This document shows positions 21,872-35,298 of a stretch of DNA of 64,000 nucleotides, one piece after another; the first letter of the stretch is position 1; each line of letters opens with the position of its first letter. The notes under the pieces were generated by a model. The model was not told the origin of the DNA. It did no database searches and worked only from the letters and a program-made list of their open reading frames with translations. Made by a program: the position numbers and the translations under genes. Origin of the DNA: Paramecium pentaurelia (Eukaryota; Ciliophora; Oligohymenophorea; Peniculida; Parameciidae); the NCBI GenBank assembly GCA_905183005.1, contig CAJJDO010000119.1:248001-312000 (forward strand). Direction: 5' to 3'.

Positions 21872-23650
21872 ATGTTTTTGACCTGCTATTTGCATTTCCT
21901 TTCTTCTTTATCTTTATTTTTATTCAAGACGATGTTTTTCATCAGCAGCTAAATCAATGAAGCCATACTCTAAAGCTAATTAATCTGGTCTTAATCTACA
22001 ATCTGTACAAGGGAGCTATTTAATTAAATCTATATTAAGTAGATTTAAATTAAGAGCAAACTTAGTAAAAAAGAAGTAATTTTTATAATCTTAAGGTAAA
22101 TCATACCTTTTCCAAACTACAGTTTCTTTTCCTGTTTAAACATTACGAGCAATCAATGAATCATTCCATAAACCTTTCAACTTATACTTTTCTTAACCAT
22201 TATTATCATAAACAGTTCCAACCATTTTATGATTTTCAGATAGAGTTAGAACTCCTTTATCATTAGTAGCATAATTATTAAAAATCATATCACCAATATG
22301 TTCAATATACATATTTCCAAATATGATATTATGAACTTTTGTAGTGCATTTATTGTAGGATATCTGATCATTAAATTATTTTAGTTTAATATAAACATTT
22401 CCTATTGGTTACACTTCCATAGATCTAGGAGACATTTTAGTTTTTATATCAGTTTACATTTACATTTCAAAATCATTAGATTCTGCATAACCAGCAGAAA
22501 TAGGAGGATGATGAGAGACTTATTCACTAATAAATCTAAATTATTTATTTTAAATTTCAAATGTCTCACCTAAAATAGGATTAAATGGTTTCTTATGTCT
22601 ATCTATATTACTTGAATAAGCACTAACTCCAAATCCCATTACATAACACATTCTAAGCCATTAATCTTATTCTTAATTAGCTTCAATTAATGTTTAATAG
22701 TATTCTAAATTCTCAGCTAATCTTTATAACATAGACAAAGGTTCATTAAAATATACAGGAACAGCAAATTTAGAAAGATCCTTACCTATCATATCTTTAA
22801 TAAAACTCCAAACTTTCAACTTTTCATTTGGATCTTAAGTTCTAGGTAATGCAGTTCTAAATTGTTAATTTGTGAATTAAATTTTTTAGAAAACAGGATT
22901 GTTGATGAGATTTTTCTAATTTCAATAAATATAATTACATATTTTATTGGTTACTCATATTTAAGTGACTCTAAAATATCTTAAATTGATAAAGAACTAC
23001 TTGAACTAATGGTTGAGCTTTATCGATTGAAATCATCAATTCTGCTTGTGATATTCCTAAATGATTAAAACAAAGTTTAATTATCTCCTTAAAATATTAT
23101 TTCAAAAATACCAGACTATTAACATTCTAACTTCTCTTTTTCCACTTCTAACAATTATGTACAAATGGTGACATTCATCTTAATCTTTTATCCTAACTCA
23201 CTTAATTTTTCAGCTAATTCTACATATTTTGGTTGTCTTTCTAATTTAGGTACAAGTACATTTAATGTTTCATCAACTTATAATAGAAAGAATAATTATA
23301 CATGCTGCTTGGGTAACCCAAATATCTGTTAGAATATCATTTACTTCTTTAATACAATCTCTAGGTATGGTTTCTTAACAACTTTCTTAGGCTCTTTTTA
23401 AAGCATTCACCCATTCTATTTTTTCAGGTACACTTGAAGCTTTCACTTATATTTGATTTGTCCCTGTGTTTATGATGATTTTCAGAGGATCTTCAGGGAC
23501 TAGTATGATTGCAGCCACTTTTAAATGGATTTAACCTTTAGATTACCCTCCTTGATGTTCACAATAATGGAGAATATGATCATTCAAAATGAAGTATCTA
23601 TCCTACCATCTAGATACTATATTAATCCACTTCTTAAGATATCCTTCCAT
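21764..23650 (-). CDS. Oxysterol-binding protein-related protein (PH + ORD)
   Basis: About 612 aa. N-terminal PH domain at residues 1-95 (GYLKKWINIVSRWQDRYFIL ... EKIEWVNALKRA). A ~130-aa linker with a Ser run follows. Then comes the lipid-transfer ORD: DLSKFAVPVYFNEPLSMLQR, RHKKPFNPILGETFE, and the signature EQVSHHPPISA, through to RLRPDQLALEYG. The family moves sterols or PI4P between membranes at contact sites. Introns are 23277-23301 (25 nt, ends AAG) and 22916-22938 (23 nt). The ATG at 23650 is chosen because the PH domain begins immediately (MEGYLKKW). Confidence 0.93.
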
Positions 23651-23755
23651 AATAATATTATTATAAATCAAATCTTTTTATTGTATATTTATATATGGAA
23701 CTTATAATAAATAATAAAATACTTTATTCAGTTAGAAACAATACTAAATTTATTG

Positions 23756-25027
23756 ATGAAAATACTTATTTTAATTCTTATATGGATGATTGAATGTTAA
23801 GGATCTGATTATTCATTTATATAGATTATGGATTACAATCAAGAATTTGATTCAATTAGAATAAAGGTCTATACAAAAAAATTGGATAAAGATAATCCAA
23901 ATCACAAATTGTTTAAGAAATTAATAAAATCAGCTAGTCACTTCACTGAAGATACATATAAAGTGAAACGTTCTAAAAATAATATAGTTTTAAATGTCAA
24001 ATAATGTCATCATATTAAAGTACCAAAATAACATAGAAAAAAAGGAATTAAAAATGCTGATTTTATATTGTATGTTACAGAAACAGACATTGCAGAATCT
24101 TGGATTGCAAAATCATCTCCATGTTTATATGATCAAAACTATAGACCTGTAGCAGGATAAATTATATTAAATAATTATCATTTTCAAAAAAATCTAAATG
24201 AATTAGATAAATATGAAAGATTGGGAACAATAGTTCATGAATTTACTCATACTCTTGGATTTCATAGAAGAATAATTGATCATTTCAATATGACAGAGAT
24301 GATCTAAGATAAATTATATTTGAAAAGTCCAGGTATTATAGAATATGCAAAATAATATTTCAATTGTTCATCTCTTCAATATTTGCCTTTAGAAGATGAT
24401 GGAGGACCAACAGCACAATTTTCCCATTTTGAAAAAATGACATTTAATTAAGAAATCATGACAGGAACTGCAAGTAGAGATACTGTTTATAGCAAATTTA
24501 CAATGTTAGTTTTATAAGATACAGGAATATATTAAGCAAATTTGAATAAAGCAGGTAGATATGAATGGGGAATGAATTAAGGTTGTTTGGCAGCTTAAGG
24601 AGGATGTGATTCTCCTACAATTTGTAAATTGGCTAAAAATGAGAGATTTTGTTCTTACAATTATTAACATATACAATTTTGCAAACCTTCCTAAAAATTA
24701 GCTGAATGTGGATTGGTTACTGCTTTAACAGATTGTAATAAGAAAAGATGTTTTAATTATTAAGACTCTTCTACTTTGTTACATAAAGCTAAATGTTTTA
24801 AAAGTAAATGTACAAGTTTGGGTATTAGAGTGAAATATAAGGGAGAAGTTTAATATTGTCAATCAGATTTTGCTACAATTTCATTCAATGATTAAATAAT
24901 TCAATGTCCTGTGTTTAAAGATTTCTGTAATGATTATTCTTTATGTAATAACAGAGGAAAATTGATTGATGGTAAATGCCAATGTGATTTAGGATTTAAA
25001 GGGAAGAAATGTAAAAAACTATTGTGA
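23756..25027 (+). CDS. Leishmanolysin-like (M8) zinc metallopeptidase
   Basis: 423 aa, intronless. Signal peptide MKILILILIWMIECQG. Zinc site HEFTHTLGFH (~residue 161) with the spaced third ligand in AQFSHFEKM and the Met-turn EIMTGTAS, all as in the M8/gp63 family, so it should be active. The C-terminal third is Cys-rich and ends in an EGF-like module (CNNRGKLIDGKCQCDLGFKG KKC region). There is no obvious GPI or TM tail, suggesting secretion. Divergent from the oxysterol-binding gene (105 bp apart). M8 peptidases are greatly expanded in ciliates; the substrate is unknown. Confidence 0.93.
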
Positions 25028-25057
25028 TTTTAAATTACATATAAATTTTATATATTA

Positions 25058-26007
25058 ATGAAAAAATCTGTTCTGATGCAAATAGTAAATTCAAATAGCG
25101 AAAATTTAAAAGATATTAGTAGATAACTATTGAATATTGGTAATCAAACTCATGATTATTCTTAGGTATTAGAAAAGTATTCTATGAATTATCAAAACCC
25201 TTTGAATAAATATTGTTCCCAGAACATATGATCAAATTACTTAGTGTCTTTCATTATATGATATAAGAATAAACCTTATTAAAAGATGAATTTATCGATA
25301 GTCATATTTTCAGCATTACAAATTCTTAAGAAGGCAACGCCATTATGGAAAGATTATAAACAGATTTAAATTTGACTGTCTCAAGAAGTGTAAATTTGGC
25401 TCCTAATTGGGATTGCACACCTAAATCTTATATGCAGGAGAATTACTTTAAGGCTAGTCCAGAATAAAGGAAAAGTGCTACAGATAAAAAAATTGAGTTT
25501 TAACAATTAAGAGATCCACTTAACTATTAATAGATATTGTAGCTTTATTACATTTACTTGAAAAAATTATGTATGTAATAGAATAGTGGAGTACCTATTA
25601 TAGATTGTTATGTAATTCAGAACATTTAGTGTATGGGATTGAGAATTATAGAGGGTTAAAGGAATTAAAAACTTGCTTTTTGTTTTAATTTAATAATTAA
25701 GGATATGATATAATATCAATCATAAATAATAGACTTGGTGACTAATTCTATGAACAATATTGAGAAGGCATAAATTAATGAGATTTATGTTCAAATGTAT
25801 CTCTACAGCAAATAATTGAAGTATTATGGAAAGTAAAATAGAGTAAAGATAGACTAATCTCATTTTAATGAGTTTAAGAAAAATTACAATATTTACAAAT
25901 TAAAACTTAAGCTTTGTGAATCTAAGGAAAGAATGGAGTAGAATGATTTAAAAGATGAACAAAATTTCTTTAATTATGAAAGAACTCAACTATACAATTA
26001 ATTCTGA
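25058..26007 (+). CDS. Unknown helical protein, ~307 aa
   Basis: Starts 30 bp after the M8 peptidase stop, same strand. One intron at 25140-25165 (26 nt). The protein is mostly helical and soluble, with Cys scattered and no repeats: e.g. KVFYELSKPFEQILFPEHM, GVPIIDCYVIQNIQCMG and HFNEFKKNYNIYKLKL. No domain is recognised. The very short gap to the upstream gene leaves little room for a separate promoter, but ciliate intergenic regions are often this short. Confidence 0.7.
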
Positions 26008-26163
26008 TTATTAATTCTCAATAATTATATGTATAAAAAGTAATTTATTTAGTAAATATTTATTAAAATTTGTGATTTTATTTAAATTTATATAAAATTT
26101 CCGAGATTTATATTAAATATAATGCTAGCTATAATATTATTAATTAAACATATCATTTTTAAA

Positions 26164-27354
26164 ATGAATCCCATTTTGAAATCAAATGGTAAGTCTCTTG
26201 TTTAAAAGGCGAATTTCTATTATTTCAGAATATCAAATCTCTCCTATGAAGAGACATTCAGACTTTTATTCATAATATTAGCATGTAATAATTCTATTCA
26301 ATAAATAATAGCTATTCTTTCCTTTTTTGTGTTTGATGCATTACGCTTCAGATCATACTTGATAATGACTGATGTTCCTGTGATTTCTTATTCAAATTTC
26401 AGCATCATGTTATTGGGATTAATCATTGTTCATGTAATAAGAAATTTAAATTTTTAGTACTCGAAGTGGGCTGTGAATTATCTTTGCCGTGATTTTGTAT
26501 ATAGGACAATATCTAAATAATATTAAGGAGAATTTAGAGATGTAAGAGTTAAGAAAATTTTAAAATGGCTTTTTGATGGAGTATACTATTCAACAACATC
26601 TGTATATAATGAAATTGATTAATTTTTAGATACTCTGTTGGTATTTCTTTCATGAAGAGCCTTGGTATCCAAATGGATTGGGAGGTACCAATTATACAAG
26701 TATTTGGTAAGACTTTCCAAATATGATAAATGTAACAGTTCAAAAAAAAATATTTTAGAATAAATGGGTTATACCCTTTTATATGATCCAAACAGCTAAT
26801 CATTTATATGCCTTGATTCACTTGGCTATAAAGAGAAAGGAAGTCGAAACCAAGTATTGGGAATATATGTTACATCACACACTTGCAACTTGTCTACTCA
26901 TCTTCTCTGCCCTTTATAATCAATGTTAGAATATCATATTTATCATTTAGTTCGATTTGGAATTGTTGTATTGGGAATTCATGATATTGCTGATATCATT
27001 TTATCTCTATCAAGAGCTCAGCATGATTTAAAATCTATCAAATCTCTCATGTATATACAATATGTATTGCTTTTGTTTACATGGATATATACAAGAGTGA
27101 TCATATTTCCTTAAATTATTTTAGAAGCAATAATGCATTATTAAAATTAGTAAATTATAATATAATTATTAAGTCCTGAAGCAACTTGGGGAAACAAGTA
27201 TTTAATTGTACAAATGTGTATTTTGTTTGGTATGCATTTATATTGGACTTACTTTATGATGTAAATTGGGATTAATGTGTTTAAGAAGGGTAAAAAATAT
27301 GAGGAAATAAATACATATGACAATAAAGAAATTCTAAAATAAGGTAGAAATTGA
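26164..27354 (+). CDS. Ceramide synthase (LAG1/TLC domain)
   Basis: About 378 aa, several TM helices, two introns: 26602-26629 (28 nt) and 26925-26950 (26 nt, starts GTTAG). The TLC domain shows WYFFHEEPWYPNGLGG, the paired catalytic His in EYMLHHTLATCLLIFSA (~residue 228) and the Lag1 motif GIHDIADIILSLSR. It makes (dihydro)ceramide from a sphingoid base and acyl-CoA in the ER membrane. There is no homeodomain, as in fungal/protist members. The second intron sits between SALYNQ and FRFGIVVLG, inside the conserved block. Confidence 0.93.
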
Positions 27355-27509
27355 TAACCATTGAAAATGAAACTTTAACAGTTATTATATTTAACTATAA
27401 ATTTTATATTAATGTAATTAAATATTCTTAAATTACATCATAAATTATTAAATTCAAAATTAATGGAATATAATGAGGTTGAGATTACAAATTTAAAAAA
27501 ATTATTAAA

Positions 27510-30374
27510 TCAATATGTACTAAATTGAGTTTCTTCTGCAATTATTGTATCTTAATTAAATTTAACTTTTTTCCTTATATTATCATCATAATCTGTAGAA
27601 GAAATGCTTTTAGGATTTTGATCAAAAAATGTTTAAAATTTTCTAATAAAATTAATATAAATTAATACTCTTAAAAGATAGTTGATAAATCATCAATTAT
27701 TTATTGATTCATAACGAAACAATTTTCGATATGCAACCAATATTGAAATTTTTTTTCAAATGTTTACATACCTAATTTACATATTTGATTAATGAAATCT
27801 TCTCCTATTTTATGTAATGAGAAGTATTATTCAAAAAATATTGTACCATATATGCTAAAATAAGATTTAAATTAATACTTATGTTAATTTTTGTATGACC
27901 AGGTTGATAGATCAGGTTGAATCTCTTTTTTTAATTAAAAATATTCCAAATATTTCTCTCTAGTCTTACATTAATATGGAAATGTCTTATGTTTATTATC
28001 AAATGATAATAACAATGAGGGATAACATAAAACACCTCTTCTCTCTTGTGCCATAGATGATTAAGGATTTTAGAGTGTTTACTTATTCCAATTGATTAAT
28101 TAACCCCAAATGAATTAAGGTGTATATTGTTTAGATAATGATAATTTAGATTTATTTTTTGGTTAAGGAATGTATTCGAATTCATTTTCTTAAAAGGGAT
28201 TTCCATCAAATCCTTAATATTAGGTTGATGAAAAGTATGTGTGAGTGAATGACATAAAGTATAGGATAGTAGCAAATGCTTTACTATTGAATGAACAAGA
28301 TTCTATATTCAAAATAATCTCACTCAATAATAAAAATAACATTCTTGTTAGTTACAGAGTATAGTCATTATTTTAATCAATAATCTACTTCATCTATTTT
28401 ATTATTTCCAATCCTATACAACATTAATGTAATTATTAATGTCTCTTTAGGAAAACAACTATTTCATTAATTATTGAGGACTCTAATTAACTCTTATGAG
28501 TATTAATTTCATAATTCTTCCAGAATTAATTGAAAATGTTCGTTACTAGAAAAATAGGCGGTTATATCGTCTTTAAATGTTATAATGCAAATTTGACTTT
28601 ATCAACACAGGATAGAATGTTAATGTTATTCTATTGATAATTAAGCTTCTACCAATTAGTTAACCACTCAGGTATATCATTTTATATATTTTGGCATGAT
28701 ATTAGAGTGGATTACAGTAAAATTACATTTCTTTATATATAATTTGGATAAATGCTAAACTGATGACTATTTTCAACTTCTAGATATTATTTTCGTTTGC
28801 AATGTATTGATCCACATAAACATAGATCTAGAGAAGTTTAAGGGAAAGGCAAAGTTAATTCTTCTAAGTAATTTATTTTTCTAGATGTGATAACAGCCAA
28901 TAAATTCTGCTAATTTACAATCACTGTGATTAATCTACAATTAGGATCACATGAATATGAAATGTGTTAAGCCATATTCCCATACCTAGTTGGGTCAATA
29001 AACTTAAAATAATTTTGAAACATTACCAAAAGATCATCATTTATAAAGAATTCAGCATAAGGACTTTAAGAACATGTCTTTCGATTCCCATCCTACATTC
29101 TCTTGTGAAATATTGTTTATTTCTCAAACCACCTTTAAGGAGTGTAAACTTCACCAAAGTAAAAACATATAAATTCATTCCCTGGAAATCCTTCATTCTG
29201 ATAACAAACTATTCCCTTCCCCTTCAAAGTGAATGGATTCAACTAGTCTATCATTTTAAATTGCAAATCGTATATATTAGATAAAGCCTAATTTAATAGA
29301 TAATGTAGAATTTCTTACATGTTATAAATTGCCCTTTGTTATGTTAATTGCAGATAAGAGTTGAGGCAAAATAACTTCATAATCATACATTAGCTAAAAT
29401 AGAATTCTTGCTACTTCTTGATTGATCCCATATGTATCAATCAAAATAACATCGACATCCTATTTTTTGTCCTAATATTATAAATCTTGTTATGTTATGC
29501 TCATAAATAAGTATAGAGAATAGTTCCAGAAATCCATAGAAAGTGTATTATCTTGTACTCTAACATTAAATAATAAGATTATACTACATTATTGTTGTAA
29601 GCAGTTCATTTATCTCTTCCACTCTATCTGATTAGTTAGGAATCAATTCTTGTACTTTGGTTATTGTTTATAAATACCTTCAATATAATGATTCATTCTC
29701 TTTAATTACTTAATCTCGGTAGAACATAGACTTTTCAATGTCTCTAGACACTGTGTACTTATTTAATTAAACTTGTATTAGTAATATGCATCAAAACTGG
29801 AAATGATTAATTTGACTTAATTCAATACGATATAATCGTCTAAAATATTCAAAATAGAATGTGTATGCTTACGTGTCAAGATCTCTAGTTATTGTTCGAA
29901 TTCTACAACCAAATCCTCATAATTCCATAAGGGTTTGAAAATCATTTTTTAACATATATTTTTTATCTTTTAAACAACCTACTGATATTATAAAAAGTCT
30001 TTACATCATCATCAATCTCATGATTTCCATATATTAGACAATCTACAATGGATTCTTGCATAAAAAGCATATATTCTTATCGTTCCTAAAATAACTCCAT
30101 AAAATACCTGGTTTAACCTAGTTTTCACTTATTGTATTTGAGCTAAAGACTGATCAGATGCATCAAATACTTGTAATCCCATTTCTTTGTATTCTTATTG
30201 TGCTTACTGAGAATAAATCATTTCAAAATTAATAAATGTGTAATTAAAATAAAGCATATATTTTAGAATCCTATTAATTAATTTAATTGGAGAAATTCTG
30301 AGCTTAATTTAATACGAAATCCTTTCAATTTAAAGACCTCCAATAAATTGAAACAACTGTCTTTTTTTATACAT
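27510..30374 (-). CDS. SET-domain lysine methyltransferase (ATXR3/SDG2-like)
   Basis: About 894 aa. A long helical N-terminal region is followed by SET (about residues 330-480): GKGIVCYQNEGFPGNEF, FGEVYTPQRWFEKQ, the core NMAQHISYSCDPNC, and post-SET Cys in LCLCGSIHC. The layout and motif wording are closest, from memory, to plant ATXR3/SDG2, an H3K4 methyltransferase; the substrate here is inference. Introns: 30086-30107, 29979-30004, 29655-29677 (ends AAG), 29560-29587, 29288-29318 (31 nt), 27855-27878 and 27643-27668. The start is placed at ATG 30374 because an in-frame coding-like stretch (MYKKRQLFQFIGGLQIERIS) precedes the internal Met at 30221. Confidence 0.85.
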
Positions 30375-31608
30375 TTTATTAATAATGAAAATAAAAATTA
30401 GCATAATAATTTTTAATCAAAATTAAATAAAATTGCATTTTTTAACAAGTATTTTATTTATATTAGTATTATGTTAACTTTTAAAATATAAATTTAAAAA
30501 TCATAAATACTATTTACAATTAAATTCAAATTCAAAGAATTCTCATCTTCCATTCTTGTTTTTTTAATCATCAATTTTCTATTATCAAAATAATTTTAAC
30601 TGATTTATCAAAATGTAATTCATCTACATTCTTAAATACTTTCAAAAAAATTTTAAAATGAATTACAAACAATCAGAATGATACAGCATTAATTTCAAAT
30701 TAATACAATATTTTAAATCATCTATTAATAACTTAAAGGTATGCTGTAAACCTGTTAAATCTATGTTTAATGATTATTAATAAATTATCATAAATTAATC
30801 TCACATAAGCTTCATTAAATTTATTTCAAAACTCCTCTCTGAAATAATAATTTTAATGTTTTATATCCAAAAATATTAAAATCAAAATGAATAAAGAATG
30901 AAGCAAAACTCTTTTAAAAAGAAATCTTTGATTTGATTTAATACAAATGATTATCTACCCATTATAATTTTTTATAAAAAGAATTCCACAATTTAATTAA
31001 TTTTAAAACTTTAGCAACTAATATAAATAACAGTAAGAATCCTAAGATTTTTAGTCTTGTATCTTGTATCTTGATTCATTTTAGTTTATATAAATTTAAG
31101 ATTGTATTATTATATCATTATCTAATAAAAATAAATAAGATAAAATTTATTAACAAATATTTAATTAATGAAAATCTTAATAAACTATAATAAAAAGAAA
31201 ATAAAATTATTAGTTATATTAATTTAATGATTAAAATCCTTAAATATTTAATTTTGCAAAACTTTAAACATTTCTTATTTTAGAATGCAAATATTTAATA
31301 GTAATATTAATAATTAAGAATAATAATTATTTATACTTCAAGTATCAATTATTCTATTATATAATATTTATTTCTAAAATTAATGAACAAATATCACTAA
31401 GATGTTAAAATGAGACATAAAAAATTATATAAATTTTTGAAATTAATCTACAGTTAAAATGGGTTCTTTATTTTAAATGATTCTTTGGTTATTAAGTTAA
31501 CTTTTGATAGTAAATTCAAAATAATGATTTTACAATAATATTAATTGTAAGTATAATTTATGAAAATTAAACCTATTTATTAGTGATCAATAATATAAAT
31601 ATAAAAAT
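30375..31608. other. Long intergenic region
   Basis: About 1.23 kb of AT-rich DNA between divergent genes, the longest apparently gene-free stretch here. No tRNA-like or coding signal was found by eye. It presumably holds both promoters. Confidence 0.5.
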
Positions 31609-32796
31609 ATGAACAACAATAAGACAATGAAAATTAAAAAATCCACAGAAAAAGGATTTGATCTTGAATCCTGCTTCTAAAAAAGTGAGACAGATCACTA
31701 AGACGGTTACATAAAGGATGCTGATTATTATTTTGATTCATATTCACATTTTAGTATTCATGAAGAAATGCTTAAAGATAAGATCAGAACAAAAGCTTAT
31801 TAAAATGCCATAATTAAGAACAAAGTAAATATCATATATTAAAAGTGTAGCAACTTTTTCAAAATAAAATAGTTTTAGATGTAGGAGCTGGAACAGGCAT
31901 TCTTTCAATTTTTGCTGCTTAAGCTGGAGCAAAACATGTTTATGCAGTTGAGAATGCTAACATTGCAATCCATGCAAAAAAGATTATAAGTGAAAATGGA
32001 CTCAGTGAAAAAATTACTATTGTAAAAGGAAAGATAGAAGAAATTGAATTACCTGTTGAAAAGGTGGATATCATCATTTCTGAATGGATGGGGTATATAT
32101 TAAATAAACTAAAATTTAGTTATTTTCTTCTGTATGAATCTATGTTAGACTGTGTTCTTTATGCAAGAGATAAGTATTTAGCTCCTGATGGTCATATGTT
32201 CCCAGACAAGGCTATTATGTATCTATCTACAATTGAAGATGATGAATACAGAAAGTCAAAAATTGATTTTTGGTAATTATCATATATTATAATTTAAATA
32301 GGGATAATGTATATGGTGTAAATATGAGTTGTATTAAATAATGGGCACTTAGAGAACCTTTAGTAGATTGTTGTAATCCTGAACAAATTAATTCAAATTC
32401 CTGTCCTATTTTTGAAATTGATATAAAGACTGTTAAAGTTGAGGATTTGGATTTTAGTCATTAATATATGTTGAAAATTTAAAAAGATGATTATGTCCAT
32501 GCTTTAGTTGGATGGTAAATACTTTTTAATATATTAAAAGGTTTGATGTTTAATTTTCAAGTTGTCATGTTCCTGTAAGATTGACAACATCTCCTTATGC
32601 AGAAAGTACTCATTGGAAATAAACTGTATTTTATATTGAAGAACCATTGGCTGTGAAAAATAATGATATTATCTCAGGTAGTATTGCAGTGAAAAAGAAT
32701 GCATAGAATCCAAGACATTTAGATATCAAGATTTCGTATCACTTGGAAAATGTTTATGGGAAAAACGAATAAATTATAAATTATAGACTTAGTTGA
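31609..32796 (+). CDS. PRMT1: PRMT1-type protein arginine methyltransferase
   Basis: About 359 aa. N-terminal YFDSYSHFSIHEEMLKD, SAM-binding motif I VLDVGAGTGILSIFAAQAG (~75), motif II/III region PVEKVDIIISEWMGYFLLYE with the catalytic double-E loop, and the THW loop STHWKQTVFYIEEPL. Introns: 31825-31850 (26 nt), 32093-32119 (27 nt), 32273-32301 (29 nt) and 32515-32540 (26 nt, ends AAG). The 27-nt one falls inside the double-E loop (WMG|YFLLYE) and is frame-neutral without a stop. Role: asymmetric dimethylation of Arg in histone H4 and RNA-binding proteins. Confidence 0.95.
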
Positions 32797-33016
32797 TTTG
32801 TTATGGTTTTTATTGCATCATTATTCATAATATCATAAATCTATTAAAATAATAAATATTGATAATCTTAATTTATTTAATCTAATATTTAAATAGGTAT
32901 TCATAATCTATTTAATAATTCATTAATAATTCTATTTAATATCATTTAATGTATTTCATGATTATATTAATTTATTAGTTTGTATTTAATCAAATAAGAA
33001 TAAATATTAATTAAAA

Positions 33017-34014
33017 ATGACAGAAAAGCAAATTCCTTAAAAACATTTTGTAGAACATAAGGCTAAATCTTAAGGATAAAAAACAAGATTTTTAAATGAT
33101 AAAGAGGATCCAGCACATCCACCTCAAATGAGAAATGCATAACGGTTTTTGTAATATTTAATATCTATTAAACAAGTCGTAAACCTAAGACTTCTTAAGA
33201 GATGATTATGCTACCACAACCATCAATATAATATGTTCAACCTGTAAATATATTTATTTTAAGGTTTATAGTATGTCCCTAAACCTACTCCAATTCCAGA
33301 AGCCATAAAATAAATAGACAAGAAGATTATGGCATATAGAAGATTAATGGAAAGAGAAAGATAAGAGAAGTTGATGAGAGAATAATAGGAATAAGAAAGA
33401 TTGTTAGAAAATGAAGATGATTAGAAAAGAGCCTTAGATTTTATGACAAATCCTCAAATTCAGGTAGCTGAAATTTAGAATGAAGAGACATAATAAGAGG
33501 AAATAGAAACAATAGTTTAAGAAAATAAATAATAAGAATTAATTATAAATCGAGATGACAATAAATGTTCATACTCAGAAGCAGTAAAAAAGAGAGAATA
33601 GATTTATGATCATACTTTATAAAGAATGTATGAAAAGAGATAGAATCCAGCTTTATTTGCTGTAAATTATGCATTTTAATTAGAGAAATTAAAAAAGAAA
33701 CCTCCTATTTTGAACATTACAACAAGGAATAAGATTACAAAAGGTAATGGTAAATTAGATCCTGAAGAACATCGATTAAGAGTTTATAATAGAGAGAATG
33801 TGCCTATCATGCCAGAACTAATAATTCCATCATTCACTATTAAAAAAGACTAAATGGCCAAAAATATATTAGCATATTTGGTATTTAAATTTATTAATAT
33901 AAATTATTATAGAAAGAATACACTCCTCTTTTTAGAGGTTATAAAAATTATGAATATCCTAAATGTGTTTAAAATATACTTCAAGAAGAAATAGAATCAC
34001 TTCCTAATTAATGA
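33017..34014 (+). CDS. Unknown Glu/Gln/Lys-rich protein, ~303 aa
   Basis: Introns are 33151-33176 (26 nt, ends AAG), 33244-33271 (28 nt) and 33881-33912 (32 nt). The basic N-terminus (KTRFLNDKEDPAHPPQMRN) is followed by a charged helix (AYRRLMERERQEKLMREQQE) and a more ordered C-terminal part with NPALFAVNYAFQLEKLKKKP and YLKEYTPLFRGYKNYEYP. No domain, TM or signal peptide is recognised. It stands 61 bp upstream of the RP2 gene on the same strand. A cytoskeletal or ciliary role would fit the composition and neighbour, but is a guess. Confidence 0.7.
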
Positions 34015-34074
34015 TTTTATGTTTTTATTTTATTAATTTTGTTATTTTGATAAAATTCTTTCTTTTTTTTTGAA

Positions 34075-35229
34075 ATGTAAAACAACAATAAACCTAAATC
34101 ATGGGAATTAAGAAAAAAGGATGCTTCTAAATATAAGTTTTATGATAAATAAGATGAAATATTAGTAAAAAAACCTGGTGAAGTTGATGGTGAAGCTTTT
34201 GTATTAAGAAATTGTGTCCGTTGTAAGATATTCATAGCAGACTTTTCAGCATAAATTTTAATTGATGATTGTTTTGATTGTCAAATGTTTTTTGCTGCTG
34301 TTGAATCTAGTATGTTTATAAGAGGATGTAAAAGATGTAAAGTTATTACTGCTTGTGGATAATTTCGATCTAAGAAATGTGAAGATATTCAAACTTTACT
34401 CTTTACTTAAAGTTAACCTATTATAGAATTATCGGTAAGAATGGGATTTGGTTGTTTTCGTGGTTATTATCCTTAATTAAGATAACATTTATAAAAGGCA
34501 AAACTCAATATCTGGAATAATACATGGAGTGATTTACATGACTTTGATCCTGAAAAATAGGCTGAAATTACTCATTTTTATATGGTTTTGGAAGATACTC
34601 GTTATGAAGACATGCTTAAACCTTTAAATGAAGTACTTTCATTATCTAATTTTACTTGGGCAGATGAATGTAAAACTGAAAACTAAGTTATTCCTTTTAC
34701 AAGTGAATAAAGAAAGAAACCATTTCATGAAGAAGTACTCTTGATTTTTTATCCTGAAGAATCTTCACATTTGGATGTAGATGTCTTGAGTTCTAGTTTC
34801 CAACCATTACTTAAAGAAATACCACAAGAGATCTTTGCTGAAGAAGACAATTAAGTTAATGATTAAATGGAAATTGAAGCACCTGAATAATTGTATTGCT
34901 ATCTAGTAAAATCAAAATATCAACCTTTATTTGCTGATAATTGGCTTTTATTTAAAACAGCAGTAGAAACTCATTTACCAGCAGATAAGGCAGCTAAACT
35001 TTTGGATTAAGTTGTAGTTAATGGAAGACTGTAATCCACATTTTCATTACATATTCGTACAGACAATCAAGACATTAAATTATTATCTTATTTGTATTCA
35101 CTTATAGATATGAAATTGAAATGTAATATAAATAAAGTATGTGTAATTGTTCAAAATTAAAAAGCTATTGAAGAATTAACAATTTTATTATTTGCAAACT
35201 AAAAAGATGAAAGAGCAGGATAATAATGA
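34075..35229 (+). CDS. RP2: RP2/XRP2 homologue (TBCC + NDK-like domains)
   Basis: 384 aa, no introns. The TBCC/C-CAP/CARP beta-helix is at ~45-180: LRNCVRCKIFIADFSAQILI, RGCKRCKVITACGQFRSKKC and the RP2-specific FGCFRGYYPQL ... NIWNNTWSDLHDFDP. The C-terminal half is the weaker NDK-like part. RP2 is a GTPase-activating protein for ARL3 that releases lipidated cargo into cilia. Human RP2 begins MGC for acylation; here the frame begins MQNNNKPKSWELRKKD, so the acylation site is absent unless a different start is used. Confidence 0.93.
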
Positions 35230-35298
35230 ATAAACTAAATAATTGAAATTGATAATATAATTAAAAATGATTACTTATAGTTTTATATTTTATAAAAA

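Noticed and set aside
28964..29284. Plus-strand open frame of ~106 codons
   Set aside because: Lies opposite the SET domain coding region, whose motifs and introns are convincing.
30219..30558. A separate small minus-strand ORF upstream of the SET gene
   Set aside because: A different frame over the same stretch continues in phase into the SET protein with coding-like residues, giving a better N-terminus at 30374.
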